A stretch of 12,248 bases of DNA from Gammaproteobacteria bacterium (GTDB lineage: Bacteria > Pseudomonadota > Gammaproteobacteria > Granulosicoccales > Granulosicoccaceae): contig JAHQVR010000018.1 in NCBI GenBank assembly GCA_019634245.1, forward strand, positions 1 through 12,248, given 5' to 3'. Positions 1 through 7,055 of this stretch are shown piece after piece (the first letter of the stretch is position 1; every line of letters begins with the position of its first letter). A model generated the notes under the pieces. The model searched no databases and was not told the DNA's origin. It saw only the letters and a list, made by a program, of their open reading frames with translations. The position numbers and the translations under genes were made by a program.

Positions 1-218
1 CGAGCAGCTGAAAAGTACTGAATGCTAACGGTCACGCGTACTGATTTTCAGGGGAATGGTAGGCTGCTACATTCTTACAAGCGGTCCTTAACGCTTCGGT
101 CAAACGGAATTTTTAAGCTGGTCAGATTGTTGTGTGGTGGAGTGTAGTGGAACGCCATTTTGGTAAGCTTGCAAAGTGTCGATTTGCACTGATTTTTTTG
201 TGCTGATAGTTACTAGTA
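1..218. other. Left-edge non-coding stretch
   Basis: I see no convincing gene here. It lies downstream of the small membrane-protein gene that reads leftward. A weak plus-strand hairpin (GCAAA at 171-175 against TTTGC at 183-187) is followed by a run of seven T at 193-199, which could end transcription coming from the left. The stem is only 5 bp and AT-rich, so this is uncertain. The open frames in this stretch lack ribosome sites and do not resemble any protein I know. Confidence 0.4.
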
Positions 219-560
219 CTACCCGATACTTGCTGAGAAGATACTGTATTGCCATAGAAATATTAGTACACCAGCTGTTATATAAGCCAATATAAAATAA
301 GTAAACCTCGTGCTTATAGACAGTGTTACTACACCATTCGATGCTTGACAACATGGCTTCGCCCATGCTGAGCGTAGTCTGTACGCTGTGTATAGGCTAG
401 CTGCTAACGCTACCAGTTCCCAGCCACAGGGATTGCCCACCCTATAACCTGGAATATAGGGATAAAGATACGGGTTGATTACCAGAAGTGCGAAAGCCAC
501 CCACACTGAAAATATTACTATTGTAAGTAGAGTAAAACACACAGTACTTGATAATTTCAT
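219..560 (-). CDS. Small three-helix membrane protein, function unknown
   Basis: This would be a 113-residue protein with three hydrophobic stretches long enough to cross the membrane: about residues 5-28, 42-62 and 86-108, counted from the ATG at 560. A short basic stretch around the RLRSAW segment follows the second one. I recognise no family and no catalytic motif. The reading frame extends to a TTG at 584, but I prefer the ATG at 560 because a purine-rich GGGAAAAG lies just upstream at good spacing. It is convergent with nothing and lies downstream of ybiT on the same strand, about 160 bases away, so readthrough is possible. The helix-loop pattern favours a real gene, but length and lack of homology keep certainty moderate. 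Confidence 0.5.
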   Translation of the reverse strand: MKLSSTVCFTLLTIVIFSVWVAFALLVINPYLYPYIPGYRVGNPCGWELVALAASLYTAYRLRSAWAKPCCQASNGVVTLSISTRFTYFILAYITAGVLIFLWQYSIFSASIG

Positions 561-722
561 TTTACTTTTCCCACTTGGCTCCAATCATTTTTCTACACTT
601 AACGCAACAAGTGTACGTCGATCCATTTTAGTGCTTCATTGGTTGAACCTACTACCGAAAACGGATGTACGAGTCTTGATATCATCATACAGAGCATGAA
701 AGCTTGGGTGCCGACAATGACG

Positions 723-2333
723 TTAACCATTGGCTGCTTTACTTTCCAGCTGTTGGCTTGCCAGGTACTCATCGTAAGTGCCGGAGAATGTTACTAACGA
801 ATGGTCTTTAATTTCGATGATCTGCGTTGCCAGCGACGATACAAACTCGCGATCGTGGCTGACGAACAGAATGGTGCCTTCGTAGTAACTGAGTGCCAGG
901 TTCAGCGCCTCAATAGCCTCCATATCCATGTGATTGGTGGGTTCATCCAGAATTAACACGTTCGGTTGAGACATCATCAGTTTGCCAAAGAGCAATCGGT
1001 TTTTCTCGCCTCCTGAACAAACCTGAACAGGCTTTTGAAAATCATCTGAGGAGAACAGCAATTGTCCTAGTGTGGCTCTGACTATCTGATCGTCATGGCT
1101 GGGTTTTCGCCACTGGCTCATATAATCGAATAAACTTAAATTACTGCTAAATTCCTCTGTACTGTCTTGAGGCACGTAACCGATAGCGGCGTTTTCAGAC
1201 CATTTAATATCGCCTTGATCTGCTTCGAGCTCTCCCACCAGTAGTCGCAGCAATGTGGACTTGCCCACGCCGTTTTCTCCAATAATGGCAAGACGAGCGC
1301 CGGCATCGAGCATCAGGTTGCCCTTGCTAAACAGTGCTTCATCATCAAACCCTTTCGACAGATTTTCAAACTCCAGCGCCTGGCGAAACAATTTTTTCTC
1401 TTGATTGAAGCGAATATAAGGGCTGACTCGACTGGAGCGCTTTATATCAGCGAGTTGTATTTTCTCAATTTGCTTAGCTCGAGAAGTAGCCTGCTTTGCT
1501 TTGGAGGCATTGGCAGAGAATCGACTAACGAATTGCTGTAAGTCTGCGATTTGTGCCTTCTTTTTACTGTTCTCGGATTGCAGCTGCTCCCGAGCTTGAG
1601 TTGATGCAATCATAAAGTCGTCATAATTGCCGGGATATACTCGAAGCTCACCGTAGTCGATATCCGCCATGTGGGTGCATACTGAATTTAGAAAGTGACG
1701 ATCGTGGGAGATCACCACCATAGTGCTCTTCAATTTTCCTAACACGCCTTCAAGCCACCGGATTGCATTAATATCCAAGTTATTAGTAGGCTCATCGAGT
1801 AGTAGTAGATCTGGCTCCGCGAACAATGCCTGAGCTAACAGCACCCGCAATTTCCATCCTGGGGCAACTTCGCTCATGGGGCCAAAATGTAAGGATTCTT
1901 CAATACCAGCACCATTGAGAAATTCTCCAGCCCGGCTTTCAGCCGAATACCCATCCAGTTCGGCAAATTCGATTTCAAGTTCTGCGACTTGCATACCTTC
2001 GTCTTCAGACATCTCGGGAAGGGCATACAGGCGATCGCGTTCCTGCTTGATTCTCCAGAGCTCCGAGTGGCCCATAATGACGGTGTCAATAACCGAGTAT
2101 TCTTCGAAGGCGAATTGGTCTTGATTCAATACACCAATTCGCTCGTTAGGCGTGACTGAAACGTTGCCGGTATTGGGCTCCAATTCTCCCGACAGCACTT
2201 TCATCAATGTGGATTTACCGCAACCGTTGGCTCCGATCATCCCATAGCGATTACCATCGCCGAATTTAACTGAAATGTTTTCAAATAACGGCTTTGAGCC
2301 GAACTGAACAGTGACGTTCGCAGCTGTGATCAC
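723..2333 (-). CDS. ybiT: YbiT-type ABC-F ATPase (translation-associated)
   Basis: This is a soluble, twin-ATPase ABC-F protein of 536 residues, close to the roughly 530 of E. coli YbiT. ABC-F proteins such as EttA bind the ribosomal E site and modulate elongation; the exact role of YbiT is less clear. The first nucleotide domain has Walker A GANGCGKS at residues 34-41, Walker B ending in D180-E181 and switch His210. Its signature is the degenerate APGWKLR, which is typical of YbiT. A charged linker (about 245-310, rich in K, Q and A) joins the domains. The second domain has Walker A GENGVGKS at 352-359, signature CSGGE (439-443), Walker B glutamate E464 and His493. No membrane segment is present, as expected for the family. 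The start is GTG at 2333, whose length matches E. coli; no clear Shine-Dalgarno precedes it. Call is firm. Confidence 0.95.
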   Translation of the reverse strand: MITAANVTVQFGSKPLFENISVKFGDGNRYGMIGANGCGKSTLMKVLSGELEPNTGNVSVTPNERIGVLNQDQFAFEEYSVIDTVIMGHSELWRIKQERDRLYALPEMSEDEGMQVAELEIEFAELDGYSAESRAGEFLNGAGIEESLHFGPMSEVAPGWKLRVLLAQALFAEPDLLLLDEPTNNLDINAIRWLEGVLGKLKSTMVVISHDRHFLNSVCTHMADIDYGELRVYPGNYDDFMIASTQAREQLQSENSKKKAQIADLQQFVSRFSANASKAKQATSRAKQIEKIQLADIKRSSRVSPYIRFNQEKKLFRQALEFENLSKGFDDEALFSKGNLMLDAGARLAIIGENGVGKSTLLRLLVGELEADQGDIKWSENAAIGYVPQDSTEEFSSNLSLFDYMSQWRKPSHDDQIVRATLGQLLFSSDDFQKPVQVCSGGEKNRLLFGKLMMSQPNVLILDEPTNHMDMEAIEALNLALSYYEGTILFVSHDREFVSSLATQIIEIKDHSLVTFSGTYDEYLASQQLESKAANG

Positions 2334-2356
2334 GACGAGGAGGCCTGAGAGTTAGG

Positions 2357-2384
2357 AATATGTAGGAAGCGCAGAAATGGTCAA
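2357..2384 (-). promoter_or_regulatory. Candidate sigma70 promoter of ybiT
   Basis: Reading the minus strand, TTGACC (2384-2379, five of six matches to the -35 consensus) is followed after 16 bases by CATATT (2362-2357, four of six matches to the -10). Transcription would begin near 2350 and leave a leader of about 17 bases before the GTG start. This would explain a start codon without a strong ribosome site, but it is a pattern match only. Confidence 0.4.
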
Positions 2385-2399
2385 TATTGAACGCGCTAG

Positions 2400-2435
2400 T
2401 TTAGCACCGTTGATCTTAAGATAGTCTTTGCTAAA
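2400..2435. repeat. Long dyad upstream of ybiT promoter
   Basis: Arms TTTAGCA (2400-2406) and TGCTAAA (2429-2435) are perfect inverted copies. Exactly at their centre lies a 10-bp palindrome ATCTTAAGAT (2413-2422), with 6 bases on each side between it and the arms. This two-tier symmetry sits 16 bases upstream of the candidate ybiT -35 box. It could be an operator for a dimeric or tetrameric regulator, or a cruciform-forming site. Confidence 0.5.
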
Positions 2436-2460
2436 GGCAATACTGCTATGAGTTAAACGA

Positions 2461-2490
2461 AAAAGGAGCCAAGCCAGGCAAAACCTGGCT
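2461..2490 (-). terminator. Terminator of the lipoprotein hydrolase gene
   Basis: On the minus strand, AGCCAGG (2490-2484), a 5-base loop and CCTGGCT (2478-2472) form a 7-bp stem, extendable by two more C-G pairs past one mismatch. A T-run begins a few bases further on (complement of the A-run around 2461-2464). It lies about 33 bases beyond the hydrolase stop codon, the right place for an intrinsic terminator separating it from ybiT. Confidence 0.6.
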
Positions 2491-2522
2491 GGGAGCGCCC
2501 TATCGGTTCAAGCTATGGAAAC

Positions 2523-3713
2523 TCAATTAGGCGGAAACCGCTCCCTCAACCAATTGAGGGCGACTGGAAAATCGGACCGGCCCACTGCAAAATGGTTAGC
2601 GCCGGCAATAATTTCGTACGTGATGTCGGTTCCCAAAGCCTGTTGTGCTTCCACAAATGCGGTCGTAGCGCTAATGGGGATTTGGCGATCCAGGTCGCCC
2701 TGAACGATCAACAGCGGCGAATCTTGCCCTTCATCGCTCATCGCTTCATTGGCAATATGCTCAGCCAGGCTCGGTATCGTGTGCCAATTTCTGTTGATGC
2801 CAGCAAACCCTGCCACTGTGTTGTTTGCCACGGCATATTGGGACACAGTATTTGCCACTGAAGTGGCGAAGTCTCCACAATTAGACTCGTTCAATGCCTC
2901 ATCCATAAGCGGTGCGATCGAATCACCAAACATGCTCTCGGGTTCGAAGTTGGGATCGATTACGTTAAACGCATGGGCTATGAAGGTGCCATACACATTT
3001 AGATAGTACAGGCGTTCGGCTGACGCTTGAAGCTCGCCAGAGCTAATCGCCACATCCATCGCATCAAACGCAGCATCGCTTACAGAAACTAGGTCGGTCC
3101 CTGGAGCGAGTGCGACGGTTGCTTGTAAGGGATAGGCTGAGTATCCGACTGCCCGAGCGGTTGCCAGTGCTACGTGACCACCCTGTGAGTGACCGATAAT
3201 GGACCAATTATCGCTGAGATTGCTGCCTTCCACTTGATGCGCTGCAGGAATAGAGTCCCAAATAGCGTTGGCATGGCTGGTGCGAATGTAATAGGGGTGA
3301 ATTTGGGGCGTGCCAAAACCTTCGTAGTCAGGAGCAAGCACCGCATATCCAGCTTCCAGTAGTGCATCGATAGCGGTTGAGTTACCAAAATTGTCAAAAG
3401 AACTACTTGGCGCGCAAGCGTTCGCAATACCCGTGGTGCCATGAGCCCATACGACCAAGGCGTAACCATCGCTGGGCGCCGCTGCGATTGGTTCAAACAA
3501 TTGTGCGCGTGCCGTGGTGTTGGTACCTTGAACACTCACCATGACGTAGTCAAATACATAGGCACGTGCTGCGTTCGGCAACCCTGAAGGAATATTCACC
3601 GTATTGAAGGATGTGAGTGATCCTGGCTCCTCTGGCGGACGTTCGGTATCACTGGATGAGCAACCCACGATCACCACCAGGAATAGCACTGCTAAAACAT
3701 TAAGTGACTTCAT
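2523..3713 (-). CDS. Lipoprotein alpha/beta hydrolase (secretory-lipase-like)
   Basis: This is a 396-residue esterase/lipase-type enzyme anchored to the envelope as a lipoprotein. From the ATG at 3713 the N-terminus is a hydrophobic signal ending in the lipobox I-V-G-C with Cys18; the following serines, not Asp, favour the outer membrane. The alpha/beta-hydrolase parts are an oxyanion-region HGTTG motif (about residues 91-95), nucleophile elbow GHSQGG with Ser176, an acid near GDLDRQ (Asp340 or Asp342) and His374 in GANHFA. The HGTTG segment and long cap resemble the secretory lipase family (LIP); the substrate is unknown. An upstream ATG at 3776 is in frame, but it would place 21 polar residues before the signal peptide. 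The ATG at 3713 has AAGGAA just upstream, so I chose it. It is divergent from the catabolic operon and has its own terminator. Confidence 0.85.
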   Translation of the reverse strand: MKSLNVLAVLFLVVIVGCSSSDTERPPEEPGSLTSFNTVNIPSGLPNAARAYVFDYVMVSVQGTNTTARAQLFEPIAAAPSDGYALVVWAHGTTGIANACAPSSSFDNFGNSTAIDALLEAGYAVLAPDYEGFGTPQIHPYYIRTSHANAIWDSIPAAHQVEGSNLSDNWSIIGHSQGGHVALATARAVGYSAYPLQATVALAPGTDLVSVSDAAFDAMDVAISSGELQASAERLYYLNVYGTFIAHAFNVIDPNFEPESMFGDSIAPLMDEALNESNCGDFATSVANTVSQYAVANNTVAGFAGINRNWHTIPSLAEHIANEAMSDEGQDSPLLIVQGDLDRQIPISATTAFVEAQQALGTDITYEIIAGANHFAVGRSDFPVALNWLRERFPPN

Positions 3714-3919
3714 TCTGGGTTCCTTGCCGTTGAAATGTGAGAGCACTGTCAGTGGGTGCATCAATGCAGCGCTCATTGCCTGATATCATAGCAGCCAATG
3801 TCTCTGTCAATACTGATTTGGTCTGCCCAGAGCACTATGGATCAATAGGAACGCTAGTCGACGAGTGATTGAATGGGTGATCCGGTTTGATTATCGTCGA
3901 AAATTGGAATCGCTTGACT
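3714..3919. promoter_or_regulatory. Divergent control region, hydrolase / catabolic operon
   Basis: About 200 bases separate two genes pointing away from each other, so the promoters of both the lipoprotein hydrolase and the four-gene operon should lie here. For the operon I see only a weak candidate: TTGGTC (about 3818) followed by ATCAAT after 17 bases. GGATCA at 3839-3844 recurs inverted as TGATCC at 3878-3883, 33 bases apart, a possible split operator. No regulator gene sits next to it in this window. Confidence 0.4.
3783..3810 (-). promoter_or_regulatory. Candidate promoter of the lipoprotein hydrolase
   Basis: On the minus strand, a perfect -35 consensus TTGACA (3810-3805) is followed after 16 bases by TGATAT (3788-3783). 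A better -10 sequence, TATGAT (3790-3785), also exists but at only 14 bases spacing. The leader to the ATG at 3713 would be about 60 bases. The -35 is strong and the -10 assignment weak. Confidence 0.35.
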
Positions 3920-4957
3920 ATGTTTGCTAATACACTGGAAGCTGCTTGGCTCGACGCCTTTGTGAAGGTGTTCGATTTGTGCAAGATCAGCTCGAAAGAA
4001 TCTGTTGTTGTGTTAACCGAACATCAAACCCGACCGGACTTGGTGCAGCTCGCTGAATTGGCTCTCGGCAGCCTTGGTTGCAGTTACTACCGAGTGACAC
4101 TACCAACACCCTCGGTTCCAGCAGGTCCTCTGGTACGATCATCTGGCGCCTCGCTGGCATTGAACAATCAATCCCAGGCGGTCAACGCGCTGTGCGATTG
4201 TGATGTGGTTGTTGACCTGACTGTGGAGGGGCTAATGCACGCCATTGAAACGGCGCAAATTCTGTCCTCAGGGACTCGCATACTGAACATCTCCAATGAA
4301 CACCCAGAAATTTTGAGCCGCCTTGTGCCTCGCACGGAGATGAAAGATACGGTGAAGAGTGCTGTTGCGCAGTTAAAAGATACCCAAAAGATGTCTGTCG
4401 AATCGCCTGCTGGTACAGACTTGACGATCAACATGGTCGATGCAAAAACAGTGGGTGTCTGGGGCTGGACGGATAGGCCTGGCACGTTGGCACATTGGCC
4501 AGGGGGGCTGGTGGTGAGTTTCCCCAGTGAACGGTCAGTGAACGGTCAATTGGTACTGGCACCGGGGGATTTGAATTTAAGTTTTAAGCGCTACTTGGAA
4601 CAACCAGTCACGTTAAAGATAGAAGATGATTTCGTTACATCGATCGATGGGGCTGGGGCAGACTGTGCGTTGATGAGAGCTTATTTGGAAAGCTTTGATG
4701 ATAAAGCTGCCTACGCAACCAGCCATGTTGGATGGGGTTTGAATAGGGCAGCGCGCTACGAATCACTAACGTTGTACGACCGTTCTGATATCAATGGCAC
4801 TGAGCTACGCGCTGTTGCAGGTAATTTTCTCTACTCTACTGGCGCGAATGAGTTTGCTGGCAGATTCACGCGCGGACATTTTGATTTACCCGTGATGAAT
4901 TGCACCATATCCTTAGATGGAAGGGTCGTGGTTGACACAGGAATTTTGGTTGAGTGA
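3920..4957 (+). CDS. NicX-type ring-cleaving dioxygenase (2,5-dihydroxypyridine 5,6-dioxygenase homologue)
   Basis: By family this is a non-heme Fe(II) extradiol-type dioxygenase related to NicX, which opens 2,5-dihydroxypyridine to N-formylmaleamate in nicotinate catabolism. NicX belongs to a fold shared with M29 aminopeptidases. The length of 345 residues matches NicX (about 350). Counting from the ATG at 3920, the three iron ligands I recall for NicX (H265, H318, D320) have clear counterparts: His269 in TSHVGWGL, His320 and Asp322 in GHFDLP. The surrounding GNFLYSTG and HWPGG segments also match. A TTG at 3887 is an alternative start adding 11 residues; neither start has a strong ribosome site. 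The stop overlaps the next gene by 4 bases. The catalytic type is fairly sure, but the true substrate may differ from dihydroxypyridine, since the neighbours are not the usual nic genes. Confidence 0.8.
   Translation: MFANTLEAAWLDAFVKVFDLCKISSKESVVVLTEHQTRPDLVQLAELALGSLGCSYYRVTLPTPSVPAGPLVRSSGASLALNNQSQAVNALCDCDVVVDLTVEGLMHAIETAQILSSGTRILNISNEHPEILSRLVPRTEMKDTVKSAVAQLKDTQKMSVESPAGTDLTINMVDAKTVGVWGWTDRPGTLAHWPGGLVVSFPSERSVNGQLVLAPGDLNLSFKRYLEQPVTLKIEDDFVTSIDGAGADCALMRAYLESFDDKAAYATSHVGWGLNRAARYESLTLYDRSDINGTELRAVAGNFLYSTGANEFAGRFTRGHFDLPVMNCTISLDGRVVVDTGILVE
4526..4547 (+). repeat. 11-bp tandem duplication inside the dioxygenase gene
   Basis: AGTGAACGGTC occurs twice back to back (4526-4536, 4537-4547). 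Eleven is not a multiple of three, so the copies are read in different frames. The protein length here matches NicX, so this is not a recent disruptive insertion. Loss of one copy would shift the frame. Confidence 0.8.
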
Positions 4958-5772
4958 GTCAGATTCAACGGGCTAACCTAGCTGGATTGGAGTGTGTGGT
5001 AGCAGAACCGCCAAACCTGCATGGAGACACCGAAACACTGGTGTGCTTACATGGAATCGGTGGTGATGATGCGAGCTTTCTACCTCAAATGCACAGTTTG
5101 AGCGATCTATATAGGGTGGTGTCTTGGAACATGCCGGGCTATCGCCAATCTCGGCCCTTAAAACAGTATTCATTTGATACTCTTTGCACAAGACTCATAG
5201 AACTATTGAATGCACTCGATGTTCAAAAAGCTCATCTGATGGGTCAGTCTATCGGCGGTATGCTTGCTCAAGAGCTGTATCACACCCAGCCGCAGCGAGT
5301 GAAGTCCCTGGTATTGATTGCCACTACATCGGCGTTCGGTGGTAGCGACGATAGTTTCGAAGAAGCTTTTTTGGAAGCCCGCCTGAAGCCGTTAGATCAG
5401 GGAGTCAGTATGTCTGAATTAGCACAAACTGCGATCCCAGCGATTGTCGGTAGCCGATGTACGCCAGCCGCGGTTCAAGCAGCCATTGAATCGATGCAGG
5501 AACTCTCGGTGCAAACCTATCGAGAGATACTTCGCTGTTTGGTGACTTTTAATCGACGAACAGAGCTGCCGCTGATACGCTGTCCCGTGTGTTTGATCGC
5601 TGGCAGCGAAGACAGTAATTCGCCAGCAAGGACGATGAAAAAAATGGCCGACCAGTTACCCCATTCGGAATTCCACGTTATCGAAGGCGCCGGTCACTTG
5701 GTGAATCTTGAGTGTGCTGGTAAAACCAACTCACTCGTGAAAAAGTTCTTAAAAACTGTCTTTTCGTCATGA
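4954..5772 (+). CDS. Alpha/beta hydrolase of the catabolic operon
   Basis: This is a 272-residue cytosolic alpha/beta hydrolase with no signal peptide. It has oxyanion motif HGIGG (33-37), nucleophile elbow GQSIGG with Ser99, Asp220 in GSED and His248 in GAGHLVNLE, so the catalytic triad is complete. In sequence style it resembles 3-oxoadipate enol-lactonase (PcaD-like) and carbon-carbon bond hydrolases. In nicotinate catabolism the product of NicX is deformylated by an enzyme of this same fold, NicD. Position next to the dioxygenase therefore suggests it hydrolyses the ring-opened product, as an inference from context. It starts with GTG at 4954, overlapping the upstream stop in a GTGA, and its own stop overlaps the next gene in ATGA. 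This arrangement favours coupled translation. Confidence 0.85.
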   Translation: MSQIQRANLAGLECVVAEPPNLHGDTETLVCLHGIGGDDASFLPQMHSLSDLYRVVSWNMPGYRQSRPLKQYSFDTLCTRLIELLNALDVQKAHLMGQSIGGMLAQELYHTQPQRVKSLVLIATTSAFGGSDDSFEEAFLEARLKPLDQGVSMSELAQTAIPAIVGSRCTPAAVQAAIESMQELSVQTYREILRCLVTFNRRTELPLIRCPVCLIAGSEDSNSPARTMKKMADQLPHSEFHVIEGAGHLVNLECAGKTNSLVKKFLKTVFSS

Positions 5773-7055
5773 ATCAAAAAACCATTATTGACATAGAGAC
5801 ATCTGAGGCAGATGCACCCATCTTCGATCCTGCACAGTGGCAGCTTACAGATAAGCAAGCGCAGTTAAGCGACCTATGTCAGCGCCTGGGTAAAAATCGC
5901 TTCGCTCCAAGGGCGGCACGCTACGATCGAGAGGCGGAATTTCCAACTGAAAATTTTGCGGATCTAAAAAACGCTGGATTGCTTGGCATATGTATTAACG
6001 AGAAATCCGGTGGGCAAGGCGCGGACCTTAAAACCTACATGTTAGCGGCGTCAGAGATTGGTCGATACTGTGGAGCAACAGCGCTGACATTTAATATGCA
6101 TGTGAGCTCTTGCTTATGGACTGGACCGTTAGCTGATGAGTTAACCCTCGATGTGGAAGTGAAACAACTGCTGCAACGCGGACGCGAAAGGCACTACCGC
6201 AGGATTCTTGATGAAGGAGCGATCTATGCACAACCCTTCTCAGAGGGTGGGCCAGCTGCCGCAGGTAAAAAAGCCTTTGGTACAACGGCTCTGAGAACCG
6301 ATGGTGGCTGGCTCATTAATGGCAAAAAAATATTTGCCTCATTGTCTGGGCATGCCGATTATTATGGAGCACTTTGCACCGAGCTTGCTGATCAGCATGC
6401 TATGCCATCGCGTGCAAACACCATGTATGTAGCCGTACCAGCAGATGCTCAAGGGGTACGGGTGGAAGGTGACTGGGATCCGCTGGGTATGCGCGGTACG
6501 GTGTCTCGAACCCTGATATTCGAAGATGTTTTTGTCGATGAAGAAGCGCTGCTAATGCCGCGTGGAGTCTATTTTAATGCAGCGCAACAGTGGCCCCATA
6601 TGTTCATGACACTTACTCCAGCGTATATGGGTATCGCTCAAGCAGCCTATGACTTTACCGTGAGCTATTTGCGTGGAGAACTACCAGGAACACCACCGAT
6701 AAAACGGCGCATGTATCCGACAAAACAGTTGGCTGTAGCGCAAATGAGAATCATGCTGGAGCAAACTAAATCTATTTGGTTTCAGAGTATCAGCGAAGCT
6801 CGACCCAACCCCTCCCAAGAGTCGATTATGAGAGCTTGGTCTGCACAACATACTGTGATGGAAAACGCTAACCAGCTGGCTCAGTTAGCCATTCGAACCT
6901 GCGGTGGCCAGGCTATGTTGCGTTCATTGCACTTGGAAAGGTTGTATCGAGACAGTCGTTGCGGTTCATTGATGTTGCCGTGGACTGCGGAGTTGTGCCT
7001 GGACATGATCGGCAAAGCCGCATTGTACAACCCGGGAGAGAGTGACGAATCATGA
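5769..7055 (+). CDS. Acyl-CoA-dehydrogenase-fold flavoprotein lacking the usual catalytic Glu
   Basis: This 428-residue protein has the three-part acyl-CoA dehydrogenase fold. It contains a helical N-domain, the middle-domain motif FSEGGPA (157-163), the beta segment TALRTDGGWLINGKK (173-187) and a C-terminal helical domain with RTCGGQAML (376-384) and YRDSR (393-397). FAD binding is expected. In the classical family the catalytic Glu sits ten residues along from the RD pair; an ungapped reading puts Leu403 there, within SLMLPWTAE. The alternative Glu position used by isovaleryl-CoA dehydrogenase also appears empty. It may therefore act as a flavin mono-oxygenase or another oxidase instead of an alpha,beta-dehydrogenase, or use a different base. 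The gene is joined by ATGA overlaps to the hydrolase before it and the CoA ligase after it. An atypical ACAD-family role on a CoA ester is the simplest reading. Confidence 0.8.
   Translation: MNQKTIIDIETSEADAPIFDPAQWQLTDKQAQLSDLCQRLGKNRFAPRAARYDREAEFPTENFADLKNAGLLGICINEKSGGQGADLKTYMLAASEIGRYCGATALTFNMHVSSCLWTGPLADELTLDVEVKQLLQRGRERHYRRILDEGAIYAQPFSEGGPAAAGKKAFGTTALRTDGGWLINGKKIFASLSGHADYYGALCTELADQHAMPSRANTMYVAVPADAQGVRVEGDWDPLGMRGTVSRTLIFEDVFVDEEALLMPRGVYFNAAQQWPHMFMTLTPAYMGIAQAAYDFTVSYLRGELPGTPPIKRRMYPTKQLAVAQMRIMLEQTKSIWFQSISEARPNPSQESIMRAWSAQHTVMENANQLAQLAIRTCGGQAMLRSLHLERLYRDSRCGSLMLPWTAELCLDMIGKAALYNPGESDES

Noticed and set aside
100..366. 88-codon minus-strand frame overlapping the end of the membrane protein
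   Set aside because: It overlaps the better three-helix frame on the same strand and has no recognisable content.
597..650. GTTCAAC...GTTAAGT pair (minus strand) looking like attC ends downstream of ybiT
   Set aside because: The inner arms do not pair well and the element is too short; treated as chance.
475..699. 74-codon plus-strand frame across the membrane-protein start
   Set aside because: No ribosome site and no protein-like pattern; it is antisense to a better minus-strand gene.
3714..3776. Upstream start (3776) for the lipoprotein hydrolase
   Set aside because: It would bury the signal peptide behind 21 residues; the ATG at 3713 has a ribosome site and a correct lipoprotein N-terminus.
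4526..4547. 11-bp tandem repeat as sign of a frameshift in the dioxygenase gene
   Set aside because: Residue spacing matches NicX on both sides, so the frame is intact.
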